Assembly: GCF_040126055.1 (NCBI RefSeq)
Contig: NZ_CP143541.1
Coordinates: 1,798,001 to 1,862,000 of the forward strand
Reading direction: 5' to 3'
DNA length: 64,000 nucleotides
Source: Pseudalkalibacillus sp. SCS-8
GTDB taxonomy: Bacteria; Bacillota; Bacilli; Bacillales; Fictibacillaceae
Of the stretch, positions 1-7,077 are shown piece after piece. The translations under genes were made by a program, and so were the position numbers. Below the pieces are notes generated by a model. That model worked only from the letters and a program-made list of their open reading frames with translations. It made no database searches and was not told the origin of the DNA. The stretch's first letter is position 1, and each line of letters begins with the position of its first letter.

Positions 1-1538
1 CAGTCGTTTGTTTACTGATGGTATATGTTTTGAAGAACGTTTATCTTTACTTTTTCAATCACATTCAATTCAAGTTCATTCTGAATCAAGAGGTAGTCTT
101 ATCACGAAAACTATTGTCTCAGTATTTAAGAAAACCTTATGTATTCCATATTGAGCAAAACTCTGCCAATCTTAATCGAAATATCAATAGTGAAGTATCA
201 AAAGTGTTTCAAGGAATCATTATCGCTGGTTTTCAGCTTATAACAGAGGTGCTGGTCGTTATTTGCATCCTCGGATTGTTATTATTCGTGGCACCTTTAG
301 CAACAGCTACAACTGTTCTTATAATGGGGAGTACAGTTTTTATCTTTTTCATCTCTTTCAAGAAAAAAATGAACATGATGGGAAAACAATACCAAGGAGT
401 AAGCGGACTGGTAATCAAGTGGATCAACCAGGCTTTAGGTGCACTAAAAGAAATCAAAGTGAATGGTAAGGAAACCTTTTTCCTAGAGGCGTATACAAAA
501 CATAGCCAATTGAAGGCAGATACAACAAAATACAAAAAAATAATGGAACAAGTTCCACGGTTGGTAATCGAGTCTATACTCGTCTTTACTGTTTTACTTA
601 CAATGTTGATCACATTCTTCCAATATTCAGATACTAGTCAGATGGTAACAACTATGGCATTGTTCGCGATGGCAGCCTTCCGTCTAATGCCTTCCATAAC
701 ACGAATACTAGCGTTGTTAACGACGGTACGTTACAATCAGCCAGCTCTCGATGTTGTTTACGAGGATCTTCTAAGCATGAAAGGTGATTCAACAGCGTCT
801 GAGGATAATATAAAAGATGTAAAAGCCTGGAATGAAAAGTTCTTTACGAACGAAATACGTTTATCAGGCATTTGCTTTCGATACCCAAATCAACAGCAGC
901 TAGCATTAAAGGATTTATCGTTGTCAATTCCTATCGGTGGATCCGTAGCAATCATCGGTCCTTCTGGATCAGGGAAGTCGACTTTATTGGATGTCATGCT
1001 CGGCCTGTTAGAGCCTGAATCAGGTTCCGTAATCATCGATGGGAAAAAACTCCGCTCTCAAGAAAAATTATGGAAGAAAAAAATCGGTTACATTCCGCAA
1101 TCCATCTATTTAACAGACGATACGATAAGAAATAACATCGCATTTGGTATCTCTAAAGAACGTATTGATGATCATAAAATTTGGAGAGTACTTGAACAAG
1201 CTCAGTTGAAGGATTTTGTAGCAGGGCTTCCAGGTAAACTGAATGCTACGATTGGTGAAAGGGGAGTTAAACTATCAGGAGGGCAAAGACAACGGATCGG
1301 TATAGCCAGGGCCTTGTATCATGATCCGGAAATATTGTTCATGGATGAAGCTACCTCTGCACTTGATGACTCCACAGAAAAAGAAATCATGCGTGCAATT
1401 GATGGTTTAAAGGGAGACAAGACATTAATTATCATTGCACATCGGTTAAGTACAATCGAAAATTGCGACCTTGTCTTCAATATTAACGACGGCAAACTCG
1501 TATCAACAACAAAAAAAGTGAATATGATAAGCAGTTGA
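1..1538 (+). CDS. ABC transporter, fused permease-ATPase (5' end missing)
   Basis: The reading frame is open to base 3, so the true start lies before the window and the first membrane helices are missing. The remaining permease part has hydrophobic stretches in its first 230 residues. The ATPase domain follows, with Walker A GPSGSGKST (bases about 958-984), signature LSGGQRQR (about 1270) and Walker B LFMDEATSALD. One membrane domain plus one ATPase indicates a type IV exporter half-transporter working as a dimer. The permease resembles PglK-like and lipid/oligosaccharide flippases, and galE follows, so export of a glycan or glycolipid is plausible. The substrate is not determined by the sequence. 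A terminator separates it from galE. Confidence 0.85.
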   Translation, partial: VVCLLMVYVLKNVYLYFFNHIQFKFILNQEVVLSRKLLSQYLRKPYVFHIEQNSANLNRNINSEVSKVFQGIIIAGFQLITEVLVVICILGLLLFVAPLATATTVLIMGSTVFIFFISFKKKMNMMGKQYQGVSGLVIKWINQALGALKEIKVNGKETFFLEAYTKHSQLKADTTKYKKIMEQVPRLVIESILVFTVLLTMLITFFQYSDTSQMVTTMALFAMAAFRLMPSITRILALLTTVRYNQPALDVVYEDLLSMKGDSTASEDNIKDVKAWNEKFFTNEIRLSGICFRYPNQQQLALKDLSLSIPIGGSVAIIGPSGSGKSTLLDVMLGLLEPESGSVIIDGKKLRSQEKLWKKKIGYIPQSIYLTDDTIRNNIAFGISKERIDDHKIWRVLEQAQLKDFVAGLPGKLNATIGERGVKLSGGQRQRIGIARALYHDPEILFMDEATSALDDSTEKEIMRAIDGLKGDKTLIIIAHRLSTIENCDLVFNINDGKLVSTTKKVNMISS

Positions 1539-1548
1539 TTATACTGCT

Positions 1549-1578
1549 AAACACCCCCGTATCGGTGGTGTTTTTTTA
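1549..1578 (+). terminator. Rho-independent terminator after the ABC transporter
   Basis: A short GC-rich stem (AACACC with GGTGTT and inner C-G pairs) is followed by a run of seven T. It begins just after the transporter stop codon. Confidence 0.75.
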
Positions 1579-1605
1579 TTTTCTATAGAAGGAGTGGATT
1601 ATATC

Positions 1606-2643
1606 ATGCTCGTACTCGTAACCGGGGGGACTGGATATATTGGAAGTCATACTTGCATTGAATTGATCAATGAGGGATTTGAGGTGGTGATTCTTGATAA
1701 CTTATCGAACAGTTCATTTGAAGTCATACATCGTATCAAAGAAATAACAGGTAAGAAGCCTCATTTTATTCATGGCGATCTCTTGGATGAAAAGGAACTC
1801 CAAAAAGTGTTCAATGTATACGACATAGAAGCCGTTCTCCATTTTGCAGGTTTGAAAGCAGTAGGGGAGTCGGTCCATTTTCCACTTCGTTATTATCATA
1901 ACAATGTTACAGGTACACTGAATTTGTCTAAGGCCATGCAAGAAACTGGAACAAAGAAGATGGTTTTCAGTTCTTCAGCTACTGTTTATAGTTTGCATGG
2001 AACTCCCCCTTTCAATGAAGAAACACCTTTGGGAGCGATGAATCCCTATGGAAGAACAAAGCAAATGGTAGAAGAGATGATGCATGATCTTTATCATGCG
2101 GATCCTGAATGGAGCATTTCTCTTCTAAGATATTTCAATCCAATAGGAGCACACCCAAGTGGATTGATAGGTGAGGATCCTCAAGGTCTTCCGAATAACC
2201 TGATTCCATATATCACTCAAGTCTGCGTCGGGAAACTTCCGTATTTGAACATCTATGGGAATGATTACGATACACATGATGGTACAGGGGTAAGAGATTA
2301 TATCCATGTTTGTGATCTAGCTCGAGGTCACGTGTTAGCACTAAAGGACTTGTATAACAAGAGAGGCGTTTCAACTTATAACTTAGGTACTGGAAGAGGA
2401 TATAGTGTCATGGAAATCGTTGAAACCTTTGAACGGATTACCGGAAATCGGATTCCATATCGATTCACGGAAAGAAGACCTGGAGATATACACGTTTGTC
2501 TTGCCGATCCGAATAAAGCAGCGCTTGAATTAGGCTGGCAAGCAGAAAAAGATTTGACGGAGATGTGCAAGGATACATGGAAATGGCAGAAAAACAATCC
2601 TGATGGTTATTCCACCGCAAAGAAAGTAGTCGTTACAAGCTGA
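1606..2643 (+). CDS. galE: UDP-glucose 4-epimerase
   Basis: This is a 345-residue short-chain dehydrogenase/reductase that interconverts UDP-glucose and UDP-galactose. The N-terminal Rossmann motif is VTGGTGYIGSH. The active site has SSSATVY and the Tyr-x3-Lys motif as PYGRTK. Conserved GalE blocks HFAGLKAVGES, RYFNPIGAHPSG and GTGVRDYIHV are present. A GTG at 1594 is in frame but overlaps the Shine-Dalgarno GAAGGAG (1588-1594), so I chose the ATG at 1606, which also gives the family N-terminus MLVLVTGG. Length is normal. It probably supplies UDP-galactose for surface glycans. Confidence 0.95.
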   Translation: MLVLVTGGTGYIGSHTCIELINEGFEVVILDNLSNSSFEVIHRIKEITGKKPHFIHGDLLDEKELQKVFNVYDIEAVLHFAGLKAVGESVHFPLRYYHNNVTGTLNLSKAMQETGTKKMVFSSSATVYSLHGTPPFNEETPLGAMNPYGRTKQMVEEMMHDLYHADPEWSISLLRYFNPIGAHPSGLIGEDPQGLPNNLIPYITQVCVGKLPYLNIYGNDYDTHDGTGVRDYIHVCDLARGHVLALKDLYNKRGVSTYNLGTGRGYSVMEIVETFERITGNRIPYRFTERRPGDIHVCLADPNKAALELGWQAEKDLTEMCKDTWKWQKNNPDGYSTAKKVVVTS

Positions 2644-2708
2644 TTTGTCCCGCTATGTTCGTTATTAAGAATTAAAAAGCACGCCACTATATCGAAGAGG
2701 GTGATTGT

Positions 2709-2960
2709 ATGATCCGTAAATTGAATGGGGAGCTTATTTCGTATATCCATAATCGAAAAGTGAGTTTAACGCACATTGAAGAGGATATCGGCTTGTTGAA
2801 AATCGACAATCAAACCGTGGGGAAATGTCCATTTTCATATACGAAATCGGAGATTGAAAAGGTAGAACAGATGGCAAAAACCAGAAGGGTATACATTGAA
2901 GACGATGAGGTCTTATATAAAGATTTGTCAGTTGGAACGTTAATTGACTACAAAGGGTAG
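2709..2960 (+). CDS. Small protein of unknown function (83 aa)
   Basis: An 83-residue soluble, charged protein beginning MIRKLNGELISY, preceded by a purine-rich ribosome site (GAGGGTGA). I do not recognise a family, and there is no signal peptide or membrane segment. It runs convergently with sinR and shares a long bidirectional terminator with it. Length, start signal and terminator support a real gene. Confidence 0.6.
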   Translation: MIRKLNGELISYIHNRKVSLTHIEEDIGLLKIDNQTVGKCPFSYTKSEIEKVEQMAKTRRVYIEDDEVLYKDLSVGTLIDYKG

Positions 2961-2972
2961 GTTTGAATATTA

Positions 2973-3020
2973 AAAATGAAGCATTGCGAGTCTTCAATAT
3001 GACTTGCAATGCTTCATTTT
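2973..3020. terminator. Bidirectional terminator between the 83-aa gene and sinR
   Basis: Two 20-base arms (2973-2992 and 3001-3020) pair almost perfectly, with one wobble, around an 8-base loop. Each side ends in an A/T run, so it works in both directions. The sinR stop codon lies inside the right arm. Confidence 0.85.
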
Positions 3021-3349
3021 GTTTCTTGTTTCTTTTTCCACTTGTTAAATTCCAAAAAGTCTTTGAAATCATCTTTTGATATTCCGGATGCCATCGCTTC
3101 ATGAACAAGATCGAGCCATTCATCGTCGAGCGATTCATCATCGTTTGTTTTTGCAGGTTCGTCTAACAAAGCTTCCAATGGAACATGTAGAACTTTCGAA
3201 ACCTTCTCCAGGAACTGTATGGAAGGGTTTGATTGAATATTACGTTCAATGGAACTTAGATATGATTTGGCTATTCCAGCTTTCTCAGCTAGTTCGGTTA
3301 AAGATAAGCCATTTCGATTTCTGTAATATTTTAATCGGTCTCCTATCAT
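3014..3349 (-). CDS. sinR: SinR-like biofilm/sporulation transition-state repressor
   Basis: A 111-residue protein matching SinR along its length. The N-terminal Xre-type helix-turn-helix contains LTELAEKAGIAKSYLSSIER. The C-terminal oligomerisation region contains LDDEWLDLVHEAMASGISK and FLEFNKWKKKQ. In B. subtilis SinR represses matrix genes and is neutralised by SinI. I chose the ATG at 3349 because AAGGAG lies six bases upstream and the protein then begins MIGDRL as in known SinR; a longer frame to 3382 has no such signal. sinI lies directly upstream, as in B. subtilis, but no tapA-sipW-tasA operon adjoins it here. Confidence 0.92.
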   Translation of the reverse strand: MIGDRLKYYRNRNGLSLTELAEKAGIAKSYLSSIERNIQSNPSIQFLEKVSKVLHVPLEALLDEPAKTNDDESLDDEWLDLVHEAMASGISKDDFKDFLEFNKWKKKQETK

Positions 3350-3422
3350 AATTAACTCCTTAAATCCTTTATTACTACTCACAAACCATTATATCATATT
3401 TATGTACCATAAGGTTAAGCAA

Positions 3423-3566
3423 CTAACTTTTATTACTTACTTGACCTGTTGAAAGAGTCTTTATGAATGATCGGACTTCAGCTACCGTAAATCCTTGGCG
3501 TTTCGCTTCCTTAATTAAATTTACCCATTGCATGTCCAGGTTGTCAGATTGACTTCTCTCACTCAT
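3423..3566 (-). CDS. sinI: SinI-like antirepressor (47 aa)
   Basis: A 47-codon frame beginning MSERSQSDNLDMQW. Its centre, LDMQWVNLIKEAKRQGF followed by TVAEVRSFI, aligns with the SinR-binding helices of SinI (B. subtilis LDQEWVELMVEAKEANIS then PEEIRKYL). It also resembles the C-terminal dimerisation region of the adjacent SinR, as expected for an antagonist that competes by forming a heterodimer. A strong site GGAGGG precedes the ATG at 3566. It ends about 70 bases before sinR. Its leader carries a c-di-GMP riboswitch and Spo0A-like boxes. Confidence 0.85.
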   Translation of the reverse strand: MSERSQSDNLDMQWVNLIKEAKRQGFTVAEVRSFIKTLSTGQVSNKS

Positions 3567-3597
3567 TAGAGATTCCCTCCTTCGAACACTCTCCCTC

Positions 3598-3692
3598 ATG
3601 GTAGTCCAGCCCTCATAGTATAAGAACCTTAGATCTGTGACTTTGCGTCCCCGCTTTTCAACGGGTTTGCCGTTTAACAGAGAGGTTGTCCG
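3598..3692 (-). promoter_or_regulatory. Cyclic di-GMP class I (GEMM-I) riboswitch upstream of sinI
   Basis: On the minus strand the conserved GEMM-I core reads GGCAAACC, then a 6-bp stem CCCGTT/AGCGGG closed by a GAAA tetraloop, then GGACGCAAAG. The next helix carries a CTAAG/TATGA pair resembling the 11-nt GAAA tetraloop receptor (a covariant version of CCTAAG/TATGG) and ends GGGCTGGACTACC. These are the diagnostic parts of the class I c-di-GMP aptamer. The aptamer ends about 30 bases before the sinI start. I see no terminator with a U-run after it, so translational control or another mechanism is more likely than termination. Confidence 0.85.
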
Positions 3693-3768
3693 GATTTTAT
3701 CTTATTACTATGATATGACAGAGATGATACAAAAGTTGTAGTTCCGCGTAAGAAAAAACTTCTATTTT

Positions 3769-3795
3769 TGTCGAATGGACATAGAACATCCGACA
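3769..3795. promoter_or_regulatory. Inverted pair of Spo0A-box-like sites
   Basis: TGTCGAA (3769-3775, exact 0A-box) and TGTCGGA on the other strand (3795-3789, one mismatch) form an inverted pair with a 13-base gap. They lie about 80-100 bases before the riboswitch, where an activator of the sinI promoter could bind. In B. subtilis Spo0A~P activates sinI. Confidence 0.6.
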
Positions 3796-3915
3796 AAATG
3801 CCCTGTTAATTCCCTTTAACTACCTTTTACTTCCCCTTTAGTCGTAATGTTAAAACCTTTATTTTCCAATCGAGCAACCTATTATTTTCGAATCTTTTGT
3901 ATTTGCGTGGTCTGC

Positions 3916-3944
3916 TTTACAAAAGGAATGATACTCGTTATAAT
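3916..3944 (+). promoter_or_regulatory. Consensus sigma-A promoter for the 6S-like RNA
   Basis: TTTACA (3916-3921), a 17-base spacer and TATAAT (3939-3944). The predicted start is near 3951, exactly at the base of the folded RNA. Confidence 0.8.
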
Positions 3945-3950
3945 AAAATT

Positions 3951-4120
3951 CCTGCATTGTTAGTGACACGTTTATGTCTTAAACCGATGTCATGACATAG
4001 GGAACCCTAGATCTCAATCTGGACGTCATGCCGTTATTCGGAAGACGAAAGGATTGATGCGGGTACCCACCTGCCAATAGTGGGTTTATGAGTCATGAAG
4101 TGTCACGGCAAGTGCGGGAT
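3951..4120 (+). ncRNA. ssrS: 6S RNA candidate (RNA polymerase regulator)
   Basis: No coding frame is present, but the transcript predicted from the promoter folds into a long interrupted rod. A closing helix pairs 5' CCTGCA...GTGACAC with 3' GTGTCAC...AGTGCGGG. Next comes CATGAC/GTCATG, then a central bubble whose 3' side holds a CCCAC/GTGGG hairpin. The apical arm has ACCC/GGGT, CAATCT/GGATTG, CGTC/GACG and CCG/CGG. Closing stem, large central bubble with a 3' hairpin and apical stem is the 6S architecture, which mimics an open promoter and binds sigma-A holoenzyme. About 170 nt is slightly short for the family. The fold was made by eye without a covariance search. Confidence 0.65.
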
Positions 4121-4140
4121 ACATATAACATTTACAAAGT

Positions 4141-4186
4141 GAGCCGGCTTCTATCAGAATTACATGGAGGCTGGCTCTTCTTATTT
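4141..4186 (+). terminator. Terminator-like hairpin downstream of the 6S-like RNA
   Basis: An 11-bp stem (4141-4151 with 4167-4177, one G-T pair) is followed by a T-rich tract. It lies between the RNA and ypcP. Confidence 0.6.
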
Positions 4187-4236
4187 GTAGGATATGATAC
4201 AATTGGATTGGGTATGTCCATTGCAAAGGGGATTTT

Positions 4237-5115
4237 ATGATGAAAAATCGATTTATAATTATAGATGGATTCAATTTGTTGAGCAGATGTTATTTTGCAA
4301 CGAGCTATGGTCGAGAGGACCATGAATTAACGACGAACAGCGCAGGGCTATATACGAATGCACTACGGGTGAAGATTCAGAAGCTGCTTAATCTCATTGA
4401 GGAGTATGAGCCTTCTCATTTTGCGATTGCATGGGATGTGAAGCGGGAAGAAACCCTTCGCCGACAGCGATATGCAGATTATAAGGATACAAGGAATGAA
4501 CTTCCTGAACCATTGATCCAACAATATAATACAGTCACAGAAGTATTTGACATCATCGGCATTCCGCAGCTCACGATCAGCCCTTATGAAGCGGATGATA
4601 TTATGGGAACCTTATCAAGGCGGTGGTCGGAGGAAATGGATGGCGATTGCTTCATCTACAGCAACGATCGCGACCTACTTCAACTACTGACCGATAAAGT
4701 ATCACAAATCATTGCAAAGAAAAAAGAAGAAAATCCATATACACTCAAACATTTTACTGATGAATATGGCATCCAGCCTAACCAGTGGATTGATGTGAAG
4801 GCATTACTTGGAGATAAAAGTGATAATATCCCTGGTGTCCATGGTGTTGGTGAAAAAGCTGCATTACCGATGATCCAACAATATGGATCTGTTGAAGCGA
4901 TTTATGAAGAAGAAGAATTGGACCCGATTTTCAAGAGATACAGGAAGCAGATTGAGGCAGGCCGTGATATGGCGATACTAAGTAAAGAACTTGTCACAAT
5001 TGATACGCAAATCCCATTATTGAATGAAACACCTTGGGATGGATTTGCGATGAGGCTGGATCGAGAAAAATTGAAACAGGAAGTGGATCGTCTCGAATTA
5101 CGGATCAGAATGTAG
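4237..5115 (+). CDS. ypcP: 5'-3' exonuclease (YpcP family)
   Basis: A 292-residue homologue of the 5' nuclease domain of DNA polymerase I, without a polymerase domain. Metal-binding acidic motifs are visible: IIDGFNLLSR near the N-terminus, SPYEADDIMGTL, YSNDRDLLQLL and DVKALLGDKSDNIPGV. The helix-hairpin-helix HGVGEKAAL binds the downstream duplex. It probably removes RNA primers and processes flaps. The site AAAGGGGA precedes an ATGATG start. The RNase H-like gene converges from the other side, the same partnership as ypcP/ypdQ in B. subtilis. Confidence 0.92.
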   Translation: MMKNRFIIIDGFNLLSRCYFATSYGREDHELTTNSAGLYTNALRVKIQKLLNLIEEYEPSHFAIAWDVKREETLRRQRYADYKDTRNELPEPLIQQYNTVTEVFDIIGIPQLTISPYEADDIMGTLSRRWSEEMDGDCFIYSNDRDLLQLLTDKVSQIIAKKKEENPYTLKHFTDEYGIQPNQWIDVKALLGDKSDNIPGVHGVGEKAALPMIQQYGSVEAIYEEEELDPIFKRYRKQIEAGRDMAILSKELVTIDTQIPLLNETPWDGFAMRLDREKLKQEVDRLELRIRM

Positions 5116-5125
5116 AAAAGATAAA

Positions 5126-5171
5126 AGAGCTGACTAAAAAGTATGGTAAAACGTCCTTTTTAGTCAGCTCT
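5126..5171. terminator. Bidirectional terminator between ypcP and the RNase H-like gene
   Basis: Perfect 16-base arms (5126-5141 and 5156-5171) flank a 14-base loop. A/T-rich tracts adjoin both arms. Confidence 0.85.
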
Positions 5172-5216
5172 AATTTTTGTAATCATATAAGAATAGGCCA
5201 GACCATAAGGTCCACC

Positions 5217-5612
5217 TCATTCTTTATTCAGATGAATCGCTTCACGAGCCAGTTTATCAGCGTTTTTATTTTGGGAGCTCGGAATCCATTTTATAAAAAA
5301 GAGATCCAGTTCATCTTTCAGGACGAGGACCTGTTGAAGTAATGGCTGATAAAGATTTTTCTTCACGTATTCTTTTTCGACTGCTTGTTCCACGAGCTGT
5401 GAATCTGTTCGGAAAGACACGATTTGATAGCCATTTTCAATACATATTTTCAATGCATGGATAAGTGCGTGATATTCCGCTTCATGGTTGGTCATTCTTC
5501 CCAAAGGGATGGAAAAAGATTTTGCACCCTCCGGTGTCCCTTTTATGAAAATTCCGGCGCCTGATGGACCTGGATTTCCTGAGCTTGCACCATCTACATA
5601 AACATCAATCAT
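5217..5612 (-). CDS. ypdQ: RNase HI-like protein (YpdQ family)
   Basis: A 131-residue RNase HI fold. The acidic DEDD residues fall in VDGASSGNPGPSG, NHEAEYHAL, RTDSQLV and the C-terminal NADKLAREA, so the active site looks complete. In B. subtilis the ypdQ product is RNase HI-like, but I recall weak or absent activity reported for it, so RNA-DNA hybrid cleavage is inferred. The start ATG at 5612 follows an AGGTGAT site. It sits tail to tail with ypcP, consistent with a joint role in primer removal. Confidence 0.88.
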   Translation of the reverse strand: MIDVYVDGASSGNPGPSGAGIFIKGTPEGAKSFSIPLGRMTNHEAEYHALIHALKICIENGYQIVSFRTDSQLVEQAVEKEYVKKNLYQPLLQQVLVLKDELDLFFIKWIPSSQNKNADKLAREAIHLNKE

Positions 5613-5686
5613 ACAATCACCTGTTATTATTGATAAGGTTTATTTTAACATACAAGTTGGGAATAGCTACTACCGTATCTGAATGT

Positions 5687-5712
5687 AGACCGTTCACGGT
5701 CTGTTTGTTTTT
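5687..5712 (+). terminator. Terminator-like hairpin with T-run
   Basis: AGACCG/CGGTCT with a TTCA loop (5687-5702) is followed by TGTTTGTTTTT. No obvious plus-strand gene ends here, so it may end a short leader RNA or be incidental. Confidence 0.4.
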
Positions 5713-5732
5713 GATCTGTACGAAGTTTTTTA

Positions 5733-5776
5733 AAAGAGGATGATCTTTATAGGAAATGATTCTCGTCATCCTCTTT
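5733..5776 (+). promoter_or_regulatory. Leader hairpin before the DJ-1/PfpI gene
   Basis: Perfect 11-base arms AAAGAGGATGA (5733-5743) and TCATCCTCTTT (5766-5776) enclose a 22-base loop and end four bases before the Shine-Dalgarno AAGGAGG. A stem this close could modulate ribosome access or act as a weak attenuator. No protein or ligand can be named. Confidence 0.4.
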
Positions 5777-5796
5777 ATAAAAAGGAGGTTCACGCG

Positions 5797-6330
5797 ATGA
5801 GGCTGGAGAATAGTAGAGTGATGGCATTGGTTGAAAACGATTTTGAAGACCTTGAGCTATGGTACCCCGTATTGCGGTTACGTGAGGAGGGGGTGACCGT
5901 CCATATTGTCGGTGCCGAAGAGAACAAAGAATATAAAGGGAAATACGGCGTTCCGGCAGTAGCCGACTACAGTTATGAAGACGTAAACTATTATGAGTAC
6001 GATGGCATTCTTGTCCCAGGTGGTTGGGCTCCAGACAAACTTCGTCGAGATAAAAAAGTCATTGAAATCGTACAATATATGAATGACCAGAAACGAACAA
6101 TCGGGCAGATCTGTCATGCAGGCTGGGTATTGATCTCAGCGAATATCCTGAAAGACAAAGTGGTGACGAGTACGCCAGGAATAAAAGATGATATGAAAAA
6201 TGCAGGTGCAATCTGGCGAGATGAAGCCGTGACGGTCGATGGACATATCGTTTCCAGCCGCCGGCCACCGGATTTACCGGATTATACGCGGGAGCTCATC
6301 AAGGTGCTAGAAGAAAACAACCGAGATTAA
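5797..6330 (+). CDS. DJ-1/PfpI family protein (class I glutamine amidotransferase-like)
   Basis: A 177-residue DJ-1/PfpI domain. The nucleophile elbow is GQICHAGW with the reactive Cys; the upstream acidic residue is in VENDFEDLELWYP; the loop LVPGGWAPDKLRRD is typical. Family members act as glyoxalases, deglycases or stress-related proteases/chaperones. The best neighbours by eye are general-stress proteins such as YraA/YfkM, so function is only general. An upstream in-frame ATG exists, but the ATG at 5797 has AAAGGAGG eight bases before it and gives the family N-terminus. A hairpin lies in the leader and a terminator follows. Confidence 0.88.
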   Translation: MRLENSRVMALVENDFEDLELWYPVLRLREEGVTVHIVGAEENKEYKGKYGVPAVADYSYEDVNYYEYDGILVPGGWAPDKLRRDKKVIEIVQYMNDQKRTIGQICHAGWVLISANILKDKVVTSTPGIKDDMKNAGAIWRDEAVTVDGHIVSSRRPPDLPDYTRELIKVLEENNRD

Positions 6331-6360
6331 CCACTCCTTCGCGGGTGGTTTTCTCTTTTA
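6329..6360 (+). terminator. Terminator after the DJ-1/PfpI gene
   Basis: AACCAC and GTGGTT arms around TCCTTCGCGG, followed by TTCTCTTTTA. Confidence 0.7.
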
Positions 6361-6445
6361 TTCGTGGTATATGGTTTCTTTTTATCAATAAAATAAAACT
6401 AGAAAAGGCATACTGAAAGTAAATGAACACACAGGAGTGAGACAA

Positions 6446-6640
6446 GTGGAAAGAAGGGTTGTGACAGAAGAAATTGAATGGACATTAAAGACGTATTGCA
6501 GGGATTGTTTTGTATGTGAAGCGTTTAAAAAGGACTATGGGAAGAATTACGCGCAAAGCTTTTGCAACCGAGATTGTTCAATCGGTAAAAGACTTCAGAT
6601 GCTTGGGGAATCATTATCCTCGAAAAGAGTAGAAGGATAA
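6446..6640 (+). CDS. Small zinc-finger-like protein (64 aa)
   Basis: A 64-residue protein with clustered cysteines: YCRDCFVCEAF in the middle and SFCNRDCSIG near the end. The spacing suggests a zinc ribbon of the type found in small Bacillus zinc-finger domain proteins of unknown role. The GTG at 6446 is preferred over the in-frame GTG at 6437 because the latter overlaps the site CAGGAG. There are no membrane segments. Partners unknown. Confidence 0.7.
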   Translation: MERRVVTEEIEWTLKTYCRDCFVCEAFKKDYGKNYAQSFCNRDCSIGKRLQMLGESLSSKRVEG

Positions 6641-6728
6641 CGGATTTTCTGTTACTTTTGCTCCACATCCTCGCATTTATGGTAAAATAAACGTATCATT
6701 TTCAGATAGAGGGTAGGGCAAAAGATAT

Positions 6729-7007
6729 ATGCATCATAACTCGACAGGAGAATTCATCCAGTTTCTGAGTAGCAAAGGCTTCCACCTAAGCGATGATGAC
6801 ATCGCGTTCATCTATTTTGGGAAAAAGTATACGGATGCACCAGATGAGCTGGTCAACGTTGCGATTGAAACGACGTTGAAGGTACAAGTCTCATTTGATG
6901 GAAGCTATTACATCGCTTTGTTAGAGGCGATGAAACAATCGGGTGCTCAAACTCAATATGAAGCGAAACGATTTGTGCGTAGGGAAGAGATCGTTCCGAA
7001 TACATAA
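6729..7007 (+). CDS. Conserved hypothetical protein (92 aa)
   Basis: A 92-residue soluble protein, beginning MHHNSTGEFIQFL and ending in a basic stretch KRFVRREEIV. It looks like the small uncharacterised proteins found near ypcP/ypgQ in Bacillaceae, but I cannot name the family with confidence. The start follows AGAGGGTAGGGC. No catalytic motif is visible. Confidence 0.65.
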   Translation: MHHNSTGEFIQFLSSKGFHLSDDDIAFIYFGKKYTDAPDELVNVAIETTLKVQVSFDGSYYIALLEAMKQSGAQTQYEAKRFVRREEIVPNT

Positions 7008-7077
7008 GAAGAACAGCATGAAGGCTATGCTGTTTTTTACATTTTTAAGCCAAAGATCTTTAAGGGGTTGAGAATAG

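Noticed and set aside
3951..4120. T-box, tmRNA, SRP RNA or RNase P RNA
   Set aside because: None of their conserved core sequences occurs; the rod with a central bubble fits 6S better.
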